From an uncultured Clostridia bacterium (GTDB taxonomy: Bacteria > Bacillota > Clostridia > TANB77 > CAG-508), in NCBI GenBank assembly GCA_948857205.1, contig CAQPRV010000092.1:1-9882 (forward strand): a DNA stretch of 9,882 bases, in the 5' to 3' direction. Below the pieces are notes generated by a model. The model had not been told where the DNA came from. It was given only the letters and a program-made list of their open reading frames with translations, and searched no databases. The position numbers and the translations under genes are program-made. Numbering within the stretch: the first letter of the stretch is position 1; every line of letters begins with the position of its first letter. Of this stretch, positions 1-6,764 are shown piece after piece.

Positions 1-4
1 GTTC

Positions 5-47
5 CAAAATTCTTAGAAAAGTTAGAAAACTTTTCTATAGAATTTTG
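5..47. repeat. Long near-perfect hairpin
   Basis: The arms at 5-23 and 28-47 are reverse complements over 19 pairs with one extra base in the right arm, around a 4-nt loop (agaa). Neither side has a clean T-run, so it is not a typical rho-independent terminator. It may be a dispersed palindromic repeat or the foot of an element lying mostly outside the window. Confidence 0.6.
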
Positions 48-227
48 AGAATGGGGCAACGAAAATAATAAATAATTATAATCCTTTGGGAGCGAGTAGA
101 TTTTAAAAATACAAATAAATAATTAAAATTTTAAGCGATTGCCTTACAAGAAAAAAATGGAATTACTGTAAACCATTTAAGTTTAAAAGCTTATCAAAGT
201 AAATAAAACAATAAAATTATACGGACA

Positions 228-268
228 AAGCGTGGACAAAATACTATTTTAAGTATATGTCCACGCTT
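228..268 (-). terminator. Strong hairpin ending the glycolytic/GGGtGRT operon
   Basis: A perfect 11-bp inverted repeat (228-238 with 258-268, AAGCGTGGACA) is extended inward by a further 5 bp (241-245 with 252-256). It lies about 45 nt past the stop codon of the GGGtGRT gene. On the minus strand the sequence after the stem begins TTTGTCCG and becomes T-rich only later, so the tail is weaker than a textbook terminator. Placement and stem strength make a transcript end or 3' stabilising structure likely. The plus-strand side is AT-rich, so bidirectional function is possible. Confidence 0.6.
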
Positions 269-314
269 ATTTAAAGCTTTATATTATTTTTTTATAAGCT
301 TAATTGTATTAACA

Positions 315-1316
315 CTATTTCATAGCTTCCTCTACTGCAACTGCTACTGCAACTGAAGCACCAACCATTGGATTATTTCCCATACCAATTAGCCCCATCA
401 TTTCAACATGAGCAGGTACTGATGAACTTCCAGCAAATTGTGCATCTGAATGCATTCTTCCCATAGTATCAGTCATTCCATATGAAGCTGGTCCAGCAGC
501 CATATTATCTGGATGAAGTGTTCTTCCAGTTCCACCACCAGAAGCAACTGAGAAGTATTCTCTACCTTCTGCTATTCTCTCCTTTTTATAGGTTCCAGCT
601 ACTGGATGTTGGAATCTTGTTGGATTTGTTGAGTTACCTGTAATAGATACATCAACATCTTCCATCCACATTATTGCTACACCTTCTCTAACGTCATTTG
701 CTCCATAACATCTAACTTTTGCTCTTTCTCCATCTGAATAAGCTATTTCTTCTACAACTTTTACTTTTCCTGTGAAGAAATCAAAATCTGTTTTTACATA
801 TGTAAATCCATTAATTCTTGATATTACTTGCGCTGCATCTTTTCCAAGTCCATTTAGTATAACTCTTAAAGGTTGTTTTCTTACTTTATTTGCTGATTTT
901 GCAATTCCGATTGCTCCTTCAGCTGCTGCAAAACTTTCATGTCCTGCTAAAAACGCAAAACATTTTGTATCTTCTGATAATAACATTGATGCTAAATTTC
1001 CATGTCCTAAACCTACTTTTCTATCATCTGCTACAGACCCTGGTATACAAAACGCTTGTAAGCCTTCTCCTATTGCTTTAGCTGCATCTGCTGCTTTTGT
1101 ACATCCTTTTTTTATTGCAATTGCTGCACCTAGTGTGTATGCCCAACATGCGTTTTCAAAACATATTGGTTGTACTCCTTTTACTATTTCTACAGGATTA
1201 AATCCTTTGTCTGTACATATTTTTAATGCATCTTCGAAATCTTTTATCCCATACTTTTCCATTACTGGTTTTATTTGGTCTATTCTTCTTTCATAACTTT
1301 CAAATGTTACTGCCAT
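315..1316 (-). CDS. GGGtGRT protein, function unknown
   Basis: This 333-residue protein carries the signature SGGGTGRTLHP near its C-terminus (GGGTGRT at 260-266), which names the GGGtGRT family found mainly in anaerobic Firmicutes. The biochemical role is, to my knowledge, not established. Five cysteines fall in the first 90 residues (34, 52, 57, 72, 90), with another at 119 and more later, enough to ligate metal or an Fe-S cluster if conserved. The C-terminal part is rich in Gly, Ala and Met. There is no signal peptide or membrane helix, so it should be cytosolic. The ATG at 1314-1316 is preceded 7 nt away by AGGAGG (1324-1329). It follows the NifU-like gene, its usual neighbour, which suggests that the two act together. 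Family assignment is firm; any link to Fe-S chemistry is inference. Confidence 0.9.
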   Translation of the reverse strand: MAVTFESYERRIDQIKPVMEKYGIKDFEDALKICTDKGFNPVEIVKGVQPICFENACWAYTLGAAIAIKKGCTKAADAAKAIGEGLQAFCIPGSVADDRKVGLGHGNLASMLLSEDTKCFAFLAGHESFAAAEGAIGIAKSANKVRKQPLRVILNGLGKDAAQVISRINGFTYVKTDFDFFTGKVKVVEEIAYSDGERAKVRCYGANDVREGVAIMWMEDVDVSITGNSTNPTRFQHPVAGTYKKERIAEGREYFSVASGGGTGRTLHPDNMAAGPASYGMTDTMGRMHSDAQFAGSSSVPAHVEMMGLIGMGNNPMVGASVAVAVAVEEAMK

Positions 1317-1327
1317 TTTTATTCCTC

Positions 1328-1456
1328 CTATTTTTTCATCTTTCTACTAAAATCTTCTATAAACTTTTCTAATAAATCTATATATTGCTTTTGAACGTTT
1401 AAATATATTTCTTCTGTAATATCTTCTTTATAGATATGTGTTATTAAATTTATTTT
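1328..1456 (-). pseudogene. Relic of a HepT/DUF86-like (HEPN) C-terminus
   Basis: Directly after the NifU-like stop codon the same frame stays open for 42 codons and ends at a TAG (1328-1330) that overlaps the ribosome-binding site of the next gene. It reads INLITHIYKEDITEEIY, then a run with QYIDLLEKFIEDF. The pattern N-x3-H-x-Y followed by an acidic turn and an amphipathic helix resembles the end of HEPN-domain HepT (DUF86) toxins, whose motif is R-N-x3-H-x-Y. No start codon with a ribosome-binding site is present; the only methionine is 3 residues from the end. The arginine of the catalytic motif is not preserved (the stretch starts K-I-N). I read this as the tail of a deleted gene. Coding origin is moderately supported; the family call is tentative. 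Confidence 0.42.
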
Positions 1457-2149
1457 TTATTCTTCTCTTGGGTCTATTTTTTTAACTGCTTCGTTAAATC
1501 TTCCATAGGTTCCTGAAGCTTTTTCTATTGCTTCTTGTGCATTTATTCCTTTTTTGATATTATCCATCATTTTTCCTAGATGTACATATTTGTATCCTAT
1601 GATTTGGTCATCTTTGTCTAATCCTATTTCAACTATGTATCCCTCTGCTAAGTTTAGGTATCTTGGTCCTTTTAGTGAACTTGAATATATTGTTCCAACT
1701 TGACTTGTGTGCCCTTTTCCTAAGTCTTCTAACCCTGCACCTACTGGTAGCCCTCCTTCTGAAAAGGCTGTTTGTGTTCTTCCATATACTATTTGTAAGA
1801 ATAATTCTCTCATGGCAGTGTTTATCGCATCACATACTAGGTCTGTATTTAGTGCTTCTAAGATTGTTTTTCCTACAAGTATTTCTCCAGCCATTGCTGC
1901 TGAGTGTGTCATTCCTGAACATCCTATTGTTTCTACTAAGGCTTCTTGTATTATTCCTTCTTTTACGTTTAGTGTTAGTTTACATGCTCCTTGTTGTGGT
2001 GCACACCATCCTATTCCATGTGTTAGTCCTGATATGTCCTTTATGTCTTTTGCTTTAACCCATTTTCCTTCTTCTGGAATTGGCGCTGGTCCATGGTCTA
2101 CTCCCTTTGCTACTGTACACATTCCTTCTAATTCTTTTGAATAAATCAT
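1457..2149 (-). CDS. NifU-like Fe-S cluster scaffold protein, GGGtGRT-associated type
   Basis: This 230-residue protein resembles the NifU N-terminal/IscU fold. Residues 47-72 (GWCAPQQGACKLTLNVKEGI) correspond to the IscU segment with the CGD cysteine, and GCSGMTHSAAMAGE (76-89) corresponds to the second scaffold cysteine and following helix. Cysteines are at 11, 49, 56, 77 and 106. The usual third scaffold ligand, in an H/K-C motif late in IscU, is not recognisable; C106 lies earlier, in VCDAINTAMREL. The C-terminal 90 residues are specific to this subfamily, which is longer than IscU (about 130 residues). The ATG is preceded by AAAGGAGC at 2158-2165. It lies between the immunity-like gene and the GGGtGRT gene. 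A role in building or holding an Fe-S cluster, perhaps for the GGGtGRT protein, is inferred from homology and pairing. Confidence 0.85.
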   Translation of the reverse strand: MIYSKELEGMCTVAKGVDHGPAPIPEEGKWVKAKDIKDISGLTHGIGWCAPQQGACKLTLNVKEGIIQEALVETIGCSGMTHSAAMAGEILVGKTILEALNTDLVCDAINTAMRELFLQIVYGRTQTAFSEGGLPVGAGLEDLGKGHTSQVGTIYSSSLKGPRYLNLAEGYIVEIGLDKDDQIIGYKYVHLGKMMDNIKKGINAQEAIEKASGTYGRFNEAVKKIDPREE

Positions 2150-2209
2150 TTTTAATTGCTCCTTTCAATTTCTTGTTTTTTAGTATATTTTTTTAATTTA
2201 ATAACTTTT

Positions 2210-2845
2210 TTAATACTCTGTTTCATTCTTTGTTAGTTCTATTTGATTTGTATTTTCGCTTTCTTCTGTTTGATAGTTTATTTTGTTTGTTGTTTCTTTT
2301 ACGTAGGTTCCAAATTCATAGATTTCTTTTTTTTGCTCTGTTTTTGGCTTTGCTATGTATCTTCTTAGTATTTCTTTGTCTTGTTTATTTACCTGCTCTG
2401 GACCAATTTCTAAGTTTTTGTATCTCCATATTATGTGTCTTTCATAACTTGTGAATTCATTGTTTTTTAGGTCTTCATAGTTATATTCTACCCTGAATCT
2501 GGAGTTTTGTATTGTACATGTTATGCTACTCCATGGTTCTTGACCAGAGTTGATGAATTCTTCTCGTAATTGCCTTATTTTTGCATATAGAATTTCTATT
2601 AATTGTAGAAACTCTCCTTCATCTAGGTTGAATCTATTCGGTATTTCATAGGCATTTACTGGCTTTTTCTTTAATACTCCTTTTGGTATATAGTAAAAGA
2701 ATAGCTCTCCTGTCTCCCCTTCCTCTGGCTTTTCTATTATTGAACTATATAAATATAGTTTTTCCCATTTTTCTGGAATCATATTATATATTTTTTTTTG
2801 TAAGTCTTCATATATATGTTTTATTTTATTTGTATGATTTACCAT
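2210..2845 (-). CDS. YezG-family (DUF600) immunity protein, orphan
   Basis: Residues 5-147 match the YezG/DUF600 pattern: an N-terminal helix ending MIPEKWEKLYLYS (22-34), GELFFYYIPKG (46-56), a helical middle EGEFLQLIEILYAKIRQLRE, then GQEPWSSITCTI (101-112), YNYEDL (121-126) and YERHIIWRYKNLEIGP (134-149). YezG of Bacillus subtilis neutralises the LXG-domain nuclease toxin YeeF, and the family is a common immunity protein of polymorphic toxins. The last 60 or so residues form a polar, Glu/Asn/Thr-rich tail that the core family does not need. The ATG follows the gpmI stop by 4 nt and its AGGAAA site (2853-2858) lies inside the end of gpmI, so translation is probably coupled. No LXG toxin or other effector is present in the window. 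Family call is confident; current function as immunity or something else is unknown. Confidence 0.82.
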   Translation of the reverse strand: MVNHTNKIKHIYEDLQKKIYNMIPEKWEKLYLYSSIIEKPEEGETGELFFYYIPKGVLKKKPVNAYEIPNRFNLDEGEFLQLIEILYAKIRQLREEFINSGQEPWSSITCTIQNSRFRVEYNYEDLKNNEFTSYERHIIWRYKNLEIGPEQVNKQDKEILRRYIAKPKTEQKKEIYEFGTYVKETTNKINYQTEESENTNQIELTKNETEY

Positions 2846-2849
2846 ATTT

Positions 2850-4391
2850 TTATTTCCTATCTAATAAACTTTCACCAGTCATTTCTTCTGGTTTGTCAAG
2901 CTTCATTAAATCTAACATTGTTGGAGCTAAGTCAGCTAGTTTACCACCTGTTTTTAAACTTATTTGTGTATCCTTTGATACTAAAATTAGTGGTACTGGA
3001 TTTGTTGTGTGTGCTGTATGTGGCTCTCCTGTGCTATAGTCTATCATTTGTTCTGCATTTCCATGGTCTGCTGTTATTATTAAGTTTCCTTGTTTTTCTT
3101 CTACTAATTCTACAACTTTTCCTACACATTCATCAACAGTTTCTACAGCTTTTATTGCTGCTTCTAAACTTCCTGTGTGTCCAACCATATCTGTATTTGC
3201 GTAATTTAATATTATTACATCATACTTATCCTGTTTTATTGCATCTATTACTTTTTCAGTTACTTCATATGCACTCATCTCAGGTTTCATATCATAAGTT
3301 TCAACTTTTGGAGATGGCACTAATATTCTATCTTCTTTATCATATTGCTTTTCTTCTCCACCATTAAAGAAAAAAGTTACATGTGCATATTTTTCTGTTT
3401 CAGCTATACGTAATTGTGTATATCCTTTTTTACTTATATATTCACCAAAAGTATTTTTTATTGGCTCTTTTTTGAAGGCAATTTTTACGTTTGGCATAGT
3501 CTCATCATAATTTGTGAAACAAACATAATATAAATCTAAATTCTTTTCTGTATCAAATTCTTTGAATTCTGGATCTACTAGAGCTCTAGTTATTTCTCTT
3601 GCTCTATCTGGTCTAAAGTTAAAGAATATTACAGAATCATTTTTTCCAATTGTTGCAACTGGTTCTTCTCCATTACATATTACTGTTGGTTCAACAAATT
3701 CATCAAAAACTTCTTTTTGGTAAGAATCTTCTATTGCTTTAACACTATTCCCAGCTTTTACTCCTTCACCTTTTACTAGTGCATCATAGCATTTCTTTAC
3801 TCTTTCCCATCTTTTATCTCTATCCATTGCATAGAATCTTCCAGATAAGCTTGCTATTTTTCCAATTTGTTTTTCATTCATTTTTTCTTGTAATTTCACA
3901 ATATATCCTTCTGCTGATGCTGGTGGTGTATCTCTTCCATCTAAGAAACAATGTACATATACATCTTCAAAATCTCTTCTCTTTGCCATTTCTAATAAAC
4001 CATATAAATGACGATTATGACTATGAACTCCACCATCTGAAACCAATCCTAATATATGCAATTTAGAATTGTTTTTCTTACAATTTTCAATTGCTGCTAT
4101 AAACTCTGAATTTGTAAAAAAATCTCCATCTTCTATAGATTTTGTAATTCTTGTTAATTCTTGGTAGACAATTCTTCCAGCCCCTATGTTTGTATGACCA
4201 ACTTCGGAATTTCCCATTTGTCCTTCTGGTAAACCTACTGCTAATCCACTTGTACTTATATCTACATTTGGATATTTCTTCATTAGTTTATCAATATTAG
4301 GTGTTTGAGCTAATTTAATTGCATTTCCATCTTGATTTTGATTATCTCCAAAACCGTCTAATATCATTAGCATTGTTAATTTGTCTTTCAT
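2850..4391 (-). CDS. gpmI: 2,3-bisphosphoglycerate-independent phosphoglycerate mutase
   Basis: This 513-residue enzyme interconverts 3- and 2-phosphoglycerate in glycolysis without a bisphosphoglycerate cofactor, using two Mn ions. It has the alkaline-phosphatase-superfamily features: metal ligand D12 in MILDGFG, the phosphoserine nucleophile S62 in MGNSEVGHTNIGAGR, and the late metal site ADHGNAE (442-447) with HTAH (458-461). Length is typical (about 510). A RHLYG-type central insert and the DGRDTPP stretch of the phosphotransferase domain are present. The ATG at 4389-4391 has AAAGGA about 8 nt upstream. It follows tpiA across a 129-nt gap holding two inverted hairpin repeats, and its 3' end contains the ribosome-binding site of the immunity-like gene. 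Intact and ordinary. Confidence 0.97.
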   Translation of the reverse strand: MKDKLTMLMILDGFGDNQNQDGNAIKLAQTPNIDKLMKKYPNVDISTSGLAVGLPEGQMGNSEVGHTNIGAGRIVYQELTRITKSIEDGDFFTNSEFIAAIENCKKNNSKLHILGLVSDGGVHSHNRHLYGLLEMAKRRDFEDVYVHCFLDGRDTPPASAEGYIVKLQEKMNEKQIGKIASLSGRFYAMDRDKRWERVKKCYDALVKGEGVKAGNSVKAIEDSYQKEVFDEFVEPTVICNGEEPVATIGKNDSVIFFNFRPDRAREITRALVDPEFKEFDTEKNLDLYYVCFTNYDETMPNVKIAFKKEPIKNTFGEYISKKGYTQLRIAETEKYAHVTFFFNGGEEKQYDKEDRILVPSPKVETYDMKPEMSAYEVTEKVIDAIKQDKYDVIILNYANTDMVGHTGSLEAAIKAVETVDECVGKVVELVEEKQGNLIITADHGNAEQMIDYSTGEPHTAHTTNPVPLILVSKDTQISLKTGGKLADLAPTMLDLMKLDKPEEMTGESLLDRK

Positions 4392-4411
4392 TTTCTACCA
4401 TCCTTTACTTT

Positions 4412-4450
4412 AGAAGATGATTTTGGGGACGTAGGAAAAAATCATCTTCT
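4412..4450 (+). repeat. REP-like hairpin, copy A
   Basis: A 13-bp perfect stem (4412-4424 with 4438-4450, AGAAGATGATTTT) encloses a 13-nt loop, ggggacgtaggaa. The core 4415-4447 matches the reverse complement of copy B at 28 of 33 positions. The loop contains GGAC and GTAG, the tetranucleotides associated with REP sequences mobilised by RAYT (IS200-like) transposases; that association is family knowledge, not shown here. It lies 21 nt upstream of the gpmI start. Confidence 0.75.
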
Positions 4451-4487
4451 TATTTCTTATACTTATACTTATATTTGTCTATACTAT

Positions 4488-4520
4488 AGATGACTTTTTC
4501 CTCCATCCCTAAAGTCATCT
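4488..4520 (-). repeat. REP-like hairpin, copy B (inverted)
   Basis: A 10-bp stem (4488-4497 with 4511-4520, AGATGACTTT) encloses a 13-nt loop whose minus-strand sequence is agggatggaggaa, as in copy A with few changes. It ends exactly next to the tpiA stop codon (4521-4523), so on the minus strand it is the first thing after tpiA. Its stem differs from copy A by a C-G in place of a T-A pair, a compensatory change. It could also serve as a tpiA 3' stabiliser or processing structure. Confidence 0.75.
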
Positions 4521-5267
4521 TTAATAATTTACTATTTTACTAAATTCCTCTACTTTTAGACTAGCTCCTCCAACTAATCCACCATCTATGTCAGACATAT
4601 CAAATAATTCTTTACTATTTTCGCTTTTTACACTTCCACCATATTGTATTATTACATTATCTGATACATCTTTTCCATAGTTTTTACAAACTTCTTCTCT
4701 TATAGCTTTTATTGAATTATTTGCATCTTCACTTGTTGCTGTTTTTCCTGTTCCAATTGCCCAGATAGGTTCATACGCTATGATTGTATTTTTAACTTGC
4801 TCTCCTGTTAACCCTTCTAAGGCTAATCTAGTTTGTGTTGTGATAACCTCTGTAGTTTCTCCAGCTTCTCTTTGTTCTAAAGTCTCTCCCACACATACAA
4901 TTGGTTTTAATTGATTTTCAAAGGCTATTTTTATTTTTTTATTTACTGTTTCATCTGTTTCATTAAAATATTGTCTTCTTTCTGAATGACCAATTATAAC
5001 GTATTCTACATTAATTGCTTTTAGCATTTTGGCTGAGACTTCTCCTGTATATGCTCCTTTTTCCTCAAAATGCATATTTTGTGCACCAATTTTAATATTT
5101 GTATTTTGTGCTGTTAATAGTGCATAAAATAAGTCAGTATATGGAACGCATAAAATCACTTCATTATTTGTTTCTTTAACAAGAGGTGTTAATTCTTCTA
5201 TAAATTTAATAGTTTCATCTGGTAACATGTTCATTTTCCAGTTTCCCGCAATCACTTTTTTCCTCAT
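4521..5267 (-). CDS. tpiA: Triosephosphate isomerase
   Basis: This 248-residue TIM-barrel enzyme interconverts dihydroxyacetone phosphate and glyceraldehyde 3-phosphate. All catalytic residues are visible: K11 in AGNWKMN, H94 in IIGHSERR, and E166 in AYEPIWAIGTGKTA, which also starts the flexible lid. The phosphate-binding motifs QYGGSVKSEN (209-217) and DGGLVGGASL (228-237) are present. Length is normal. The ATG at 5265-5267 is preceded 7 nt away by AAGGAG (5275-5280). It lies 201 nt after pgk, a gap that holds a truncated Nudix-like reading frame. Co-transcription with pgk and gpmI is likely from order and orientation, since no convincing terminator separates them. Confidence 0.97.
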   Translation of the reverse strand: MRKKVIAGNWKMNMLPDETIKFIEELTPLVKETNNEVILCVPYTDLFYALLTAQNTNIKIGAQNMHFEEKGAYTGEVSAKMLKAINVEYVIIGHSERRQYFNETDETVNKKIKIAFENQLKPIVCVGETLEQREAGETTEVITTQTRLALEGLTGEQVKNTIIAYEPIWAIGTGKTATSEDANNSIKAIREEVCKNYGKDVSDNVIIQYGGSVKSENSKELFDMSDIDGGLVGGASLKVEEFSKIVNY

Positions 5268-5340
5268 ACTTAATCTCCTTCCTTTCTAATTGCTCTTATC
5301 TTTTTGACCTTATTTATTTTCTCGTTGTTTATATAAGTAT

Positions 5341-5412
5341 TCAATTAATTTCTTTATCTTCTCTTTTACCAATTAAATTGTTATTCTCATCCACTACATC
5401 TAGTAACTCCAT
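5341..5412 (-). pseudogene. N-terminal relic of a Nudix hydrolase
   Basis: Between pgk and tpiA an ATG (5410-5412) with a plausible GAAGGGAA site just upstream opens a 23-codon frame, MELLDVVDENNNLIGKRE followed by DKEIN and a stop. This closely resembles the first 20 or so residues of clostridial Nudix hydrolases and IPP-isomerase-like proteins, which begin with E/D-hydrophobic-D-V-x-D-E-N and L-I-G-K, then continue into an H-x-x-x-H-V-W strand. That continuation and the Nudix box are absent, so everything after the N-terminus has been lost. It may still be translated as a 23-residue peptide. The family call rests on a short match, but the pattern is characteristic. Confidence 0.55.
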
Positions 5413-5468
5413 TGTATTTCCCTTCTTAAATCCTAAACTTTAAATATTACACTAAATTATTAATAATT

Positions 5469-6653
5469 TTATTGTTGCATTAGGCATTCTATGCCTGGTA
5501 ATTTTTTTCCTTCTAAGAATTCTAATGATGCTCCCCCTCCTGTTGAAATATGTGTCATTGTGTCTTCTAATCCTGCTTTTCTTACTGCTGCTGCTGAGTC
5601 TCCTCCTCCTATTATTGTTGTTGCATCTATTTCTGATAATACTTTTGCTATGCTATTTGTTCCTATAGCAAATTGATCAAATTCAAATAGTCCTAATGGT
5701 CCATTCCATACTACTGTTTTTGCTTTTCTAATTTCTTCTTCAAACATTTTAATTGATTTTTCCCCAATATCAAAGCCTTCCCATCCTTCTGGTATTTCTG
5801 TCCAACTTACTGTCTTACTTTCTGTATCTGGTTTGAATTCTTTACCTATTTTTGTGTCTATTGGTAACATTAGCTTTACACCTTTTTCTTCTGCTTTTTT
5901 CATTGCTTGCTTTGCTAAGTCTAATTTATCATTTTCACATATTGAGTTTCCTACTTCATATCCTTGTGCTTTAAAGAATGTATATGCCATTCCTCCTCCA
6001 ATTATTAAGGTGTCAACTTTTTCTATTAGACTATCTATTACTCCTATTTTATCAGATACTTTTGCTCCTCCCATTATGGCTACAAATGGTCTTTCTGGGT
6101 TGTTTAATGCATTTCCTAAAAATTTAAGTTCTTTTTCTATTAAAAATCCTGATACAGCTGGCAAATATTCTGCTACTCCTGCAGTTGAAGCATGTGCTCT
6201 ATGTGCTGCTCCAAAGGCATCATTTACATATATTTCTGCCATACTTGCTAATTGTTTACTGAATTCTGCATCATTATCTGTTTCTTCTTTATGAAATCTT
6301 ACATTTTCTAATAACATTATTTGTCCTTGTTGTAGGTTTTTTGCTTTTTCTTTTGCGTCTTCTCCTATTACATCGTTTGCCATTATTATTTCTTGATTTA
6401 ATAGTTTTGATAGTTCTTTTGCAACTGGTTTTAATGAAAATTCTGGTTTTACTTCTCCTTTTGGTCTTCCTAAGTGTGAACATAGTATTATTGCACAGTT
6501 ATTTTCCAATAGATATTTTATTGTTGGTATTGCTGCAACTATTCTTGTGTTGTCTGTTATGTTTTTTTCAGGATCCATTGGTACGTTAAAGTCACATCTT
6601 ACTAATACTTTTTTGTTTTTTAATTCGATATCTTTTATTGTTTTTTTATTCAT
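5469..6653 (-). CDS. pgk: Phosphoglycerate kinase
   Basis: This 394-residue enzyme transfers the acyl phosphate of 1,3-bisphosphoglycerate to ADP. It shows the expected two-domain features: RCDFNVP at 19-25 and SHLGRPKG at 59-66 for the 3-phosphoglycerate site, VNDAFGAAHRAHAS, MGGAKVSDKIG at the hinge side, NGPLGLFE, and the nucleotide-binding GGGDSAAAV near the C-terminus with THISTGGGASLEFLEG. Length is typical (about 395). The ATG at 6651-6653 is preceded 7 nt away by AGGAGG (6661-6666). It follows a terminator copy at 6717-6756, so it probably has its own promoter in 6667-6725. That region is AT-rich, but no clear -35/-10 pair can be chosen. Confidence 0.97.
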   Translation of the reverse strand: MNKKTIKDIELKNKKVLVRCDFNVPMDPEKNITDNTRIVAAIPTIKYLLENNCAIILCSHLGRPKGEVKPEFSLKPVAKELSKLLNQEIIMANDVIGEDAKEKAKNLQQGQIMLLENVRFHKEETDNDAEFSKQLASMAEIYVNDAFGAAHRAHASTAGVAEYLPAVSGFLIEKELKFLGNALNNPERPFVAIMGGAKVSDKIGVIDSLIEKVDTLIIGGGMAYTFFKAQGYEVGNSICENDKLDLAKQAMKKAEEKGVKLMLPIDTKIGKEFKPDTESKTVSWTEIPEGWEGFDIGEKSIKMFEEEIRKAKTVVWNGPLGLFEFDQFAIGTNSIAKVLSEIDATTIIGGGDSAAAVRKAGLEDTMTHISTGGGASLEFLEGKKLPGIECLMQQ

Positions 6654-6716
6654 ATAAAAACCTCCTACTTTTTAAATACTTTTATATACAGTATTTACCA
6701 CTTTTTTTATATGATA

Positions 6717-6756
6717 CAATTTTATATCAAAAAAGAATACTTTTCAAGTATTCTTT
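6717..6756 (-). terminator. Rho-independent terminator of the pilin-like unit, copy 2 of a 40-nt repeat
   Basis: AAAGAATACTT (6732-6742) pairs with AAGTATTCTTT (6746-6756) around a 3-nt loop and is followed on the minus strand by TTTTTTGATAT. It starts 9 nt past the pilin-like stop codon. The 40 nt 6717-6756 match 9168-9207 with one mismatch. Confidence 0.85.
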
Positions 6757-6764
6757 TTAATTTT

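Larger units (their letters stand above)
1..314. other. Gene-poor left flank with hairpins and weak coding relics
   Basis: No gene of normal length is visible here. The stretch holds a long hairpin at 5-47, two short open stretches on the plus strand, and the operon-end hairpin at 228-268. The first open stretch (41-106) reads ENGATKIINNYNPLGASRF before a stop; the second (135-206) reads AIALQEKNGITVNHLSLKAYQ and three more residues around a stop at 204-206. Neither has a start codon with a ribosome-binding site. They have a protein-like composition and could be relics of a decayed plus-strand gene, but I do not recognise the family and chance is possible. Confidence 0.35.

Noticed and set aside
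772..1296. Plus-strand open frame of 174 codons opposite the GGGtGRT gene
   Set aside because: It is the antisense shadow of a well-supported gene, has no ribosome-binding site and no recognisable domain.
1663..2144. Two plus-strand open frames opposite the NifU-like gene
   Set aside because: They are Leu- or Ser/Pro-rich antisense shadows produced by the codon use of the minus-strand gene.
4451..4487. ACTTATA-type tandem repeats between the two REP-like hairpins
   Set aside because: Only two to three short imperfect repeats in AT-rich DNA, with no spacer-repeat structure, so not a CRISPR array or iteron set.
5454..5469. AT-only palindrome AAATTATTAATAATTT after pgk, considered as a terminator
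   Set aside because: It has no G-C pairs and overlaps the stop region of pgk; such palindromes are expected by chance in DNA this AT-rich.
5833..6294. Plus-strand open frame of 153 codons opposite pgk
   Set aside because: Antisense shadow of a complete pgk, with no start signals.
6657..6725. Candidate pgk promoter boxes (TTGTAT, TATATA)
   Set aside because: Several weak combinations are possible in this AT-rich stretch and none has both good boxes and 16-18 nt spacing.
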